A stretch of DNA of 37,022 nucleotides from Microbacterium sp. (GTDB taxonomy: Bacteria; Actinomycetota; Actinomycetes; Actinomycetales; Microbacteriaceae), in contig QFPM01000029.1 of NCBI GenBank assembly GCA_003248655.1, positions 1 to 37,022 on the forward strand. The letters run 5' to 3'. The notes under the pieces were generated by a model. It had not been told where the DNA came from, did not search any database, and saw only the letters and a list, made by a program, of their open reading frames with translations. The translations under genes and the position numbers were made by a program. Of the stretch, positions 15,824 through 22,226 are shown piece by piece (positions within the stretch are counted from its first letter, which is position 1; every line of letters starts with the position of its first letter).

Positions 15824-15842
15824 TATACCCCTGGCAGGTATA
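15824..15842 (+). promoter_or_regulatory. CsoR operator of the copper operon
   Basis: The palindrome TATACCCCTGGCAGGTATA (arms TATACC and GGTATA around CCTGGCA) lies 25 bases before the csoR ATG. CsoR operators typically have ATACCC/GGGTAT-like arms. A TATGAT -10-like box at 15841-15846 overlaps the right arm, so bound CsoR would block RNA polymerase; copper binding would release it. Confidence 0.75.
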
Positions 15843-15866
15843 TGATCGAGTTAGGAGGTGGTCGAG

Positions 15867-16151
15867 ATGGCACACGGATACGTGGATGACAAGCAGGCGC
15901 TGCTGGCGCGGTTGCGTCGGGCGGAGGGTCAGGTGCGCGGGATCGCGCGGATGGTCGACGAGGACGTGTACTGCATCGACATCCTGACCCAGGTCTCGGC
16001 GGCGACGAAGGCGCTGGAGTCGGTCGCGCTGACGCTGCTGGAGGACCATCTCGGGCATTGCGTCGCGCAGGCGACCGCGCAGGGCGGCCCGGTCGCGGAG
16101 GAGAAGCTCCGCGAGGCGAACGCCGCGATCGCGCGGCTGGTCCGCTCCTAG
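15867..16151 (+). CDS. csoR: Copper-sensing repressor CsoR
   Basis: A 94-residue all-helical repressor that binds DNA as a tetramer and leaves it on Cu(I) binding. From the ATG at 15867, Cys36 (VYCIDILTQ), His61 and Cys65 (DHLGHCV) occupy exactly the ligand positions of M. tuberculosis CsoR. The N-terminal LLARLRRAEGQVRGIARM is the family signature. AGGAGG (15853-15858) sits 8 bases before this ATG, preferred over a GTG at 15858 that overlaps the ribosome site. It leads the copper operon and should control it from the adjacent palindrome. Confidence 0.95.
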   Translation: MAHGYVDDKQALLARLRRAEGQVRGIARMVDEDVYCIDILTQVSAATKALESVALTLLEDHLGHCVAQATAQGGPVAEEKLREANAAIARLVRS

Positions 16152-16197
16152 AACGTTCACACCACACGCATCGACACGCTCACGAAAGGAGCACAAC

Positions 16198-16551
16198 ATG
16201 ACCGGACAAGGATTCCAGGACCTCGGCCTGCAGGCGACGAATGGCGGTGGCTGCGCCTGTTGCGCCCCCACCTCCCACGCCGCCACGGCCAACACCACCG
16301 CCTCCGCGACGGCGCAACCGGCATCGGGCGAGGTGTCGGCGCAGTTCCTGGTGGAGGGGATGACGTGCTCGCACTGCGTGCGCAGCGTCACCGAGGAGGT
16401 CTCCGCGATCGACGGGGTCTCCGGCGTCGAGGTCGACCTGCACGCCGGCGGCGTGTCCACGGTGACCGTGTCCAGCACCGCCCCGGTGGACGCGGAGCGG
16501 GTGCGGGAGGCGGTCGAGGAGGCCGGGTACAGCCTCGCCGCAGCCTCATGA
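16198..16551 (+). CDS. copZ: CopZ-like heavy-metal-associated domain protein
   Basis: 117 residues. The C-terminal 70 form an HMA (ferredoxin-like) copper-chaperone domain with the Cu(I) site MTCSHC (Cys about 61 and 64) and the AVEEAGYSL ending. Typical CopZ is about 70 residues; here an extra N-terminal segment of about 47 residues carries a second Cys cluster (GGGCACC) and an Ala/Thr linker. It should pass Cu(I) to CopA. AAAGGAG precedes the ATG, and the stop overlaps copA as ATGA. Confidence 0.88.
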   Translation: MTGQGFQDLGLQATNGGGCACCAPTSHAATANTTASATAQPASGEVSAQFLVEGMTCSHCVRSVTEEVSAIDGVSGVEVDLHAGGVSTVTVSSTAPVDAERVREAVEEAGYSLAAAS

Positions 16552-18827
16552 GCACGCTGGACGTCGATCTCGACATCACCGGGATGACCTGCGCGTCGTG
16601 CGCGACGCGGGTCGAGCGGAAGCTGAACAAGCTGCCCGGGGTGGAGGCGACGGTCAACTTCGCCACCGAGAAGGCCCGCGTGCACTCGGAGGCCCCGGTG
16701 CCGGTGGAGGAGCTGATCGCGGCGGTCGAGCAGGCGGGGTACGGAGCGAGCCTCCCAGCCCCGCCTGTGCCCGACACGGCTGAGCAGACCATCCCGCGGG
16801 ACGATGAGCTGGCGTCGCTGCGGCAGCGGCTGATCGTCTCGGCGGTGCTGGCGGTGCCGGTCGCGGTGCTGTCGATGATCCCCGCCCTGCAGTTCACCTA
16901 CTGGCAGTGGCTCACGCTCACCCTGGCCGCGCCGGTGGTGGTGTGGGGGGCGTGGCCGTTCCACCGCGCCGCGGCGATCAATGCCCGGCACGGGGCGGCG
17001 ACGATGGACACTCTGATCAGCGTCGGGGTGCTGGCCGCGTTCGGCTGGTCGCTGTACGCGCTGTTCTTCGGCGGTGCGGGGATGCCGGGAATGCGGATGA
17101 GCGTCACCTTCGTCGGCACCCCGCAGGCCGGTGGCCACGAGGTGTACCTGGAGGTCGCCGCGCTGGTGACCGTGTTCATCCTCCTCGGCCGCTACCTCGA
17201 GGTTCGTGCCAAGCGGCAGTCCGGCGAGGCCCTGCGCGCCCTGCTGGAGCTCGGCGCCAAGGACGCAGTGATCCTCCGCGAAGGCACTGAGCAGCGCGTC
17301 CCCGTCGCACAGCTCGTTCCGGGTGATGTCGTGGTGGTGCGGCCGGGTGAGAAGATCCCCGCCGACGGCCTCGTCACCGAGGGAATGTCCGCGGTGGACG
17401 AGTCGATGCTGACCGGCGAGTCCGTGCCGGTCGAAGTCGCCCCCGGCTCCCGCGTGGTCGGCGCGACTGTGAACACCGGCGGGCGCCTGCTCGTGCAGAT
17501 CACCCGCGTCGGCGCCGACACCGAGCTGGCCCGGATGGCGCGGCTGGTCGAGGAGGCGCAGACCGGCAAGGCCCAGGTGCAGCGCCTCGCCGACCGGGTG
17601 TCGGCCGTCTTCGTCCCCATCGTCATTGTCCTCGCCCTGGCCGCGTTCGCCGGGTGGCTGATCGCGGGGGCGCCCTTGGAGGTCGCCTTCACCGCCGCGG
17701 TGACCACCCTGATCATCGCCTGCCCGTGCGCGCTGGGGCTGGCGACGCCGACCGCTCTGCTGGTCGGCACCGGCCGCGGCGCCCAGCTGGGCATCCTCAT
17801 CCGCGGACCCCAGGTGCTCGAGCAGACCCGCCGCATCGACACCGTCGTGCTCGACAAGACCGGCACCATCACCGCCGGCACCATGACCGTCACCGGCATC
17901 CACCCCGCTCCCGGCACCGATGAGGCGGAGCTGATCCGGTTCGCCGCGGCGCTCGAGCACGGCTCCGAGCACCCCATCGGCCGCGCCATCACCGCCGCAG
18001 CCGACGGCCCGACGGATGCCGTGGAGTCATTCGCCGCCGAGGCCGGTCAAGGCGTGCAGGGCATCGTCGACGGCCGCATGGTCGCCGCCGGCCGCGCCAC
18101 CTGGATCACCGGGCAATGGGCGATCGCGATCCCCGACGAGCTCGCCGCGACGATCACGGCCGACGAGGCCGCGGGCGCCACCGTGACCGTCGTGGCGTGG
18201 GACGGGCAGGCGCGCGGCGCGATCAGCGTCGCCGACACCATCAAGCCCACCAGCCGTGAGGCCATCGCCCGACTGCGCGGGCTCGGGCTGACCCCGATCC
18301 TGCTCACCGGCGACAACCCCGGCGCCGCCCGCACCATCGCCGACGACGCCGGCATCGAGGACGTCCGCGCCGGAGTCACCCCGCAGGGCAAACTCGACAC
18401 CATCCGCGAGCTGCAGGCATCCGGACGGGTGGTCGCGATGGTCGGCGACGGCGTGAACGACGCCGCCGCCCTCGCCCAAGCGGACCTCGGCATCGCAATG
18501 GGCACCGGCACCGACGCGGCCATCACCGCCGCGGACCTGACCATCGTCTCCGGCGACCTGCTCCTGGTCCCGGACGCGATCCGGCTCGCCCGCCGCACCC
18601 TGGGCACCATCAAGGGCAACCTGTTCTGGGCGTTCGCGTACAACGTCGCCGCGATCCCGGTCGCGATGCTCGCCCTGCTCAACCCCATCCTCGCCGCCGC
18701 CGCGATGGCGTTCAGCAGCGTGTTCGTCGTCACCAACAGCCTCCGACTGCGCCGCTTCCGCCTCCTGCCCGCCCCGACGCCCACCGTCCTGACGCCCAGC
18801 CGCGACACCACCCCCGTCCACGCCTGA
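16548..18827 (+). CDS. copA: Cu(I)-exporting P1B-type ATPase CopA
   Basis: 759 residues. An N-terminal HMA domain has GMTCASC (Cys15, Cys18). The ATPase core shows the transmembrane metal site ACPCALGLATP (Cys392-Pro-Cys394), the actuator motif MLTGESVPVE, the phosphorylated Asp436 in DKTGTITAG, SEHPIGRAI (HP locus), LLTGDNPGAA and VGDGVNDAAALAQADLG. Eight membrane helices are expected. It exports Cu(I) from the cytoplasm using ATP. The ATG overlaps the chaperone gene, so chaperone and pump are translationally coupled. Confidence 0.95.
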   Translation: MSTLDVDLDITGMTCASCATRVERKLNKLPGVEATVNFATEKARVHSEAPVPVEELIAAVEQAGYGASLPAPPVPDTAEQTIPRDDELASLRQRLIVSAVLAVPVAVLSMIPALQFTYWQWLTLTLAAPVVVWGAWPFHRAAAINARHGAATMDTLISVGVLAAFGWSLYALFFGGAGMPGMRMSVTFVGTPQAGGHEVYLEVAALVTVFILLGRYLEVRAKRQSGEALRALLELGAKDAVILREGTEQRVPVAQLVPGDVVVVRPGEKIPADGLVTEGMSAVDESMLTGESVPVEVAPGSRVVGATVNTGGRLLVQITRVGADTELARMARLVEEAQTGKAQVQRLADRVSAVFVPIVIVLALAAFAGWLIAGAPLEVAFTAAVTTLIIACPCALGLATPTALLVGTGRGAQLGILIRGPQVLEQTRRIDTVVLDKTGTITAGTMTVTGIHPAPGTDEAELIRFAAALEHGSEHPIGRAITAAADGPTDAVESFAAEAGQGVQGIVDGRMVAAGRATWITGQWAIAIPDELAATITADEAAGATVTVVAWDGQARGAISVADTIKPTSREAIARLRGLGLTPILLTGDNPGAARTIADDAGIEDVRAGVTPQGKLDTIRELQASGRVVAMVGDGVNDAAALAQADLGIAMGTGTDAAITAADLTIVSGDLLLVPDAIRLARRTLGTIKGNLFWAFAYNVAAIPVAMLALLNPILAAAAMAFSSVFVVTNSLRLRRFRLLPAPTPTVLTPSRDTTPVHA

Positions 18828-18848
18828 CACCCACGCAAGGAGACCGCC

Positions 18849-19112
18849 ATGACGCACGACCACGAGCACCACACCGGCCACGAGCACGCCGCGCACGATC
18901 ACGGATCCCACGAGCACCATCACCATGAGCCCCCGGCCGGGGCGACCAACCTCGTCACCTGCCCGGTCATGCCCGGCAATCAGGTCGACCCGGCGTGGGC
19001 AGAGAAGCGCGGCCTGTTCCGTGACTACGAAGGCGCGCGGTACTGGTTCTGCTGCCCCGAGTGCGGGCCGCTGTTCGACGGCGACCCCGCCCGCTACGCC
19101 AACGCCGCCTGA
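18849..19112 (+). CDS. His-rich YHS-domain small metal-binding protein
   Basis: 87 residues. The first 30 are nearly all His, Asp, Glu and Gly (HDHEHHTGHEHAAHDHGSHE and HHHHE), and the rest is a YHS/TRASH-like domain: CPVMPGNQVDPAWAEKRGLF, then YWFCCPEC near the end. Cys residues in CPVM and CCPEC are likely metal ligands. YHS domains often follow copper genes. AAGGAG precedes the ATG. A copper buffer or scavenger in the cytoplasm is my inference; there is no signal peptide. Confidence 0.82.
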   Translation: MTHDHEHHTGHEHAAHDHGSHEHHHHEPPAGATNLVTCPVMPGNQVDPAWAEKRGLFRDYEGARYWFCCPECGPLFDGDPARYANAA

Positions 19113-19141
19113 CCCACGACGGCAGGGAAAGGGGGCGCGGG

Positions 19142-19723
19142 ATGGATACAGCGGTCGGTCTGGTGCAGGCCTACCTGCGGGTGAACGGGTACTTCACCGT
19201 CGCCGAGTACCCGGTGCTGGACGCGACCGGTCCGGACGGGCCGCGCACCGTCACCGACCTGGACATCCTCGCGATCCGACTGCACCACATCCCCGGCGAC
19301 GACCCCGACCCGGCCCTCGGCGCCCGCCCCGGGGCGCCGGACATGATCGTCGGCGAGGTCAAGGAGGGCGCCCCGAAGCTGAACCCCGCGATGCGCGACC
19401 CCGCGGTGCTGGAGGCCGCGTTCGCCCGGTTCGGCTGCTGCACCCCCGCCGACGCGCCCGCCCTCGTCCAGGAGCTGCTGACGGCCGGGCAGGTCCTCGC
19501 CCCGGAGGGCCACCTGATCCGCACGGTCGCGTTCGGCAACACCGCCCGCCCCCATCGGTCCGGCTCCTGGCACACCGTGCCCCTCGAGCACATCCTCGAC
19601 TATCTCCGCGATCACCTCGCCCGCAACTGGGCCGTCGTCGGTCGCACCCAGATCAAGGACGACACCCTCGGGCTGCTGGCTCTGATGGAGAAGGCCCACC
19701 GTGCCGGAACGGGCCGCCGATGA
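19142..19723 (+). CDS. Unrecognised 193-residue protein, possible restriction-endonuclease-like core
   Basis: I do not recognise a named family. From the ATG at 19142 (ribosome site AAAGGGGG) the protein shows LVQAYLRVNGYFTVAEYPVL, then VTDLDILAIRL and MIVGEVKEG. The order Asp, then Glu-x-Lys on neighbouring strands, resembles a PD-(D/E)XK nuclease core, as in proteins that sense or cut nucleic acid. FGCCTPADAP holds a Cys pair that could bind metal. It lies between the YHS gene and a membrane protein of the copper cluster. The function is unknown; the nuclease idea rests on motif shape only. Confidence 0.6.
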   Translation: MDTAVGLVQAYLRVNGYFTVAEYPVLDATGPDGPRTVTDLDILAIRLHHIPGDDPDPALGARPGAPDMIVGEVKEGAPKLNPAMRDPAVLEAAFARFGCCTPADAPALVQELLTAGQVLAPEGHLIRTVAFGNTARPHRSGSWHTVPLEHILDYLRDHLARNWAVVGRTQIKDDTLGLLALMEKAHRAGTGRR

Positions 19724-19844
19724 GCCGGTTGCCGCGCACCGGTCCCCATCCGGGACCATCGCCCCTGGCCAGGCATCGGTCGGGCGACCAGGCTGGGCAG
19801 GACCGCCGTGCGCCCGATCGGCGCCGGCGGGGATCCAGGCACAC

Positions 19845-19877
19845 CGGGGTACACTGGACGCGGGAAGGAGGTAGGCG
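19845..19877 (+). promoter_or_regulatory. Possible internal promoter before the DUF6153 gene
   Basis: GGGGTACACTGG (about 19847-19858) offers a TACACT -10-like box 22 bases before the GTG, followed by the AGGAGGT ribosome site. No clear -35 box or CsoR palindrome is visible. Confidence 0.3.
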
Positions 19878-20369
19878 GTGAACCACATCCGAACCCTGGT
19901 GCACGCCCCATCCGGGCTGCACCGGCTGCTGCTGACCTTCGCGACCGCGCTCCTGCTGATCGCCGGCCTGCTGGCCATGCACACCCTCACCGGCACGCTC
20001 ACCAGCGGGCACGCCGACACCCCCGCAGCGGCCTCCGAAGCCGCCCATGCCGCGCCCGACTCTGACCTGGGCGGCACCGTCGCGACCGGGAGCATGCTCG
20101 AGAACACCATCGGGACAGGCACCGAGGCTTCGGGCGGGCACTGCGAGGGCGACTGCGACAACTCGGGCGGAATGCCGGACCATTCGATGCTGATGATGGC
20201 GTGCGTGCTGGCGCTGCTGGCCGCCACCATCGTGCTGCTCGCCCCGGCGCTGCTGGCCCGCCTGGGCACCGTCCTCGCCCTGCTACGCCTGCACGGGCGG
20301 AATGTGCTCACCGCGTTACCGCACCCCCGACCACCTTCCCTCATCGTCCTGTCGATCAGTCGAACCTGA
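19878..20369 (+). CDS. DUF6153-like membrane protein
   Basis: 163 residues from GTG at 19878, preceded by GGAGGT (19867-19872). There is an N-terminal hydrophobic segment (LLLTFATALLLIAGLLAM), a His/Cys/Asp-bearing extracytoplasmic loop (GGHCEGDCDNSGGMPDHSML) and a second helix (LALLAATIVLLAPALLARL). Proteins of this layout (DUF6153) are common beside actinobacterial copper genes. The Cys-His-Met loop could bind copper outside the membrane; the role is not established. Confidence 0.65.
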   Translation: MNHIRTLVHAPSGLHRLLLTFATALLLIAGLLAMHTLTGTLTSGHADTPAAASEAAHAAPDSDLGGTVATGSMLENTIGTGTEASGGHCEGDCDNSGGMPDHSMLMMACVLALLAATIVLLAPALLARLGTVLALLRLHGRNVLTALPHPRPPSLIVLSISRT

Positions 20370-20474
20370 TTCCCCGCCCTCCCGTCGCCGCTGTGCCGGG
20401 AGATGCTGCGCCGCGCCCGCATACGGCTCGGGAATCAACTCACCATTCGACTGACTAGACAAGGACACCCACCC

Positions 20475-21110
20475 ATGCGTTTCCGCATTCTCGCGCTGAG
20501 CACCGCCGCGCTCGCCGCTGCGCTCGTGCTCGCCGGCTGCGCGCCCACCGACGGATCCATGCCCGGCATGGACCACGGCCCCGGCGGCATGACCAGCAGC
20601 ACCCCCGCCCCCTCCGAGCAGGCATCGTTCAACTCCGCTGACGAGATGTTCGTCACGATGATGATCCCGCACCACGAACAGGCCATCGAGATGGCCGATC
20701 AGATCCTGGCCAAGGACGGCATCGACGAGCGGGTCGTGACCCTCGCCGAGCAGATCAAAGCCGCCCAAGGCCCCGAGATCCAGACCATGAAGGGCTGGCT
20801 CGAGGACTGGGGAATCCCCTACGACGACTCCATGTCCGACATGGGCGGGATGGGCGGGATGGGCGGCATGGACCACGGCGACGGGATGATGTCCGACGAC
20901 GACATGGCCGCCCTGGACGCCGCCACCGGGGTCGAGGCGACCCGGCTGTTCCTCGAGGGCATGGTCGGCCACCACCAGGGCGCCGTCACCATGGCCCAGA
21001 TGGTGCTGAACAACGGCGAGAACCCGGACGTGGCCGCGCTCGCCCAGCAGATCATCGACGGACAGACCGCCGAGATCACCACCATGCAGGACATCCTCGC
21101 CACCCTCTGA
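20475..21110 (+). CDS. DUF305 lipoprotein, periplasmic copper-associated
   Basis: 211 residues from the ATG at 20475. A lipoprotein signal ends LVLAGC. The mature part has two DUF305 halves, each with a His-His motif (MIPHHEQAIEMADQIL and VGHHQGAVTMAQMVL), and a Met/Gly/Asp-rich linker (MGGMGGMGGMDHGDGMM) suited to bind copper. DUF305 proteins are ferritin-like four-helix proteins often found with copper resistance genes. It should be anchored on the outer face of the membrane. A strong hairpin follows the stop. Confidence 0.9.
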   Translation: MRFRILALSTAALAAALVLAGCAPTDGSMPGMDHGPGGMTSSTPAPSEQASFNSADEMFVTMMIPHHEQAIEMADQILAKDGIDERVVTLAEQIKAAQGPEIQTMKGWLEDWGIPYDDSMSDMGGMGGMGGMDHGDGMMSDDDMAALDAATGVEATRLFLEGMVGHHQGAVTMAQMVLNNGENPDVAALAQQIIDGQTAEITTMQDILATL

Positions 21111-21118
21111 CCCGAACC

Positions 21119-21161
21119 CCTCGGGCGGGGCCGACCACCCCTGACCTGGCCCCGCCCGAGG
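21119..21161 (+). terminator. GC-rich hairpin after the DUF305 gene
   Basis: CCTCGGGCGGGGCC (21119-21132) pairs perfectly with GGCCCCGCCCGAGG (21148-21161) around a 15-base loop, 8 bases after the stop. No T-tract follows, as is common in actinobacteria. It could end the copper transcript or attenuate it before the phosphoketolase genes. Confidence 0.7.
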
Positions 21162-21211
21162 CCCGGCGCATCCGTCCTGACCGACAGCGCCGGCCCGTCG
21201 AAAGGCCCATC

Positions 21212-21310
21212 ATGACTTCCCGGACTCTGGCCGCGTGCTTCGTGGGCATCATCCTCGCCCTGATCATCCTGTCCGCGGCGACCATCCTCTTCATCCAGGC
21301 GATCGCATGA
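21212..21310 (+). CDS. 32-residue single-helix membrane peptide
   Basis: Sequence MTSRTLAACFVGIILALIIL followed by SAATILFIQAIA. It is almost entirely one transmembrane helix with a short basic N-terminus and one Cys. GAAAGGCC precedes the ATG and the stop overlaps the next lipoprotein gene as ATGA. Its conserved-looking coupling suggests a real small gene; the function is unknown. Confidence 0.6.
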   Translation: MTSRTLAACFVGIILALIILSAATILFIQAIA

Positions 21311-22164
21311 GCAGCAACGCCACCACGATCACGGCCGCTGCCGTCGCCGCTGCCGCGGGCCTGCTGCTGACCGGCTGCACCTCCACGCCGACCGCCATCT
21401 CGGCACCCGCCCCGGACACGGGTCTCGGTCATGTGCACGGCATCGTCGACCTCGGCGGGAGCACCGTGCTGCTGGGCACCCACATCGGCCTCTACACCCT
21501 CACCGACACCGGCGACATCTCCGGCCCCCTGGGAGACGCGGACTTCGACGCGATGGGCCTGACCGCCGACGGCGACGTCCTCTACGCCTCCGGGCACCCC
21601 GGACCGAACACCCCGGCGGAGCTCGGCGAGCACAACCTGGGACTCATCCGAAGCACCGACGCCGGGACCACCTGGGAGCCGGTCGCGTTTACCGGGCAGG
21701 AGGACTTCCACGTCCTCACCGCCGGAGACCGTGCGATCCACGGGATCGGGTCCAGCTCGATCACCATCCGCACCAGCACCGACGGCGGGACCACCTGGAT
21801 CGACGGCGCCGAGCTCCCCGCCGCCGACCTGACCGTCACCACCGACGGCACCCTCTACGCCGCGACGCGGCAGGGCCTGCAGGAGAGCCGGGATGCGGGC
21901 GCCACCTTCGACCTCGTCGCGGATGCGCCGCCGCTCTACCTGGTGGAGGCGGACTTCACGGGCGGGCTGGTCGGCGTCGACACCGACGGCACCCTCTGGC
22001 GACTCACCGGCACCGGATCCTGGGACAGCGTCGGTGCCGCCACGGGCACCGTCCAGGCGCTCGGGAACGCAGATGGGGCGGTCGTGCTCGTCGACGACCG
22101 CGGCGTCGTCTGGATCCACGGCACCGAGACCACCGTCGTCCTCCCGACAGGGACCGCACAATGA
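21307..22164 (+). CDS. F510_1955-type beta-propeller lipoprotein
   Basis: 285 residues. The lipoprotein signal ends LLLTGC. The mature part reads like sialidase/sortilin-type BNR repeats: HVHGIVDLGGSTVLLGTHIG, STDAGTTWEPV, STDGGTTWIDG, SRDAGATFDLV. This matches proteins annotated as F510_1955-family glycosylhydrolases, which commonly sit near DUF305 and copper genes. No sialidase catalytic set is apparent, so a sensing or metal-binding surface role is as likely as an enzyme. The ATG at 21307 overlaps the small membrane peptide. Confidence 0.78.
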   Translation: MSSNATTITAAAVAAAAGLLLTGCTSTPTAISAPAPDTGLGHVHGIVDLGGSTVLLGTHIGLYTLTDTGDISGPLGDADFDAMGLTADGDVLYASGHPGPNTPAELGEHNLGLIRSTDAGTTWEPVAFTGQEDFHVLTAGDRAIHGIGSSSITIRTSTDGGTTWIDGAELPAADLTVTTDGTLYAATRQGLQESRDAGATFDLVADAPPLYLVEADFTGGLVGVDTDGTLWRLTGTGSWDSVGAATGTVQALGNADGAVVLVDDRGVVWIHGTETTVVLPTGTAQ

Positions 22165-22226
22165 CCGCTATCACCATGACCACATTCGGCGGCCTCGGCC
22201 GCGAACCGCGAGGAGTCCTACCATGA
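22161..22226 (+). CDS. 21-codon bridging ORF before phosphoketolase
   Basis: MTAITMTTFGGLGREPRGVL then P and stop. It starts in an ATGA overlap with the lipoprotein stop and ends in an ATGA overlap with the phosphoketolase ATG, filling the 58-base gap exactly. It may keep ribosomes loaded across the gap. It may also be a chance frame. Confidence 0.35.
   Translation: MTAITMTTFGGLGREPRGVLP

Noticed and set aside
18849..18950. CRISPR-like or tandem repeat in the His codons of the YHS gene
   Set aside because: The repetition is of CAC/CAT/GAC codons in a coding frame, without regular repeat-spacer units.
19720..19881. 53-codon Arg-rich ORF between the unrecognised protein and DUF6153
   Set aside because: Low-complexity Arg/Pro composition with no motif; kept only as part of the bridging-ORF observation.
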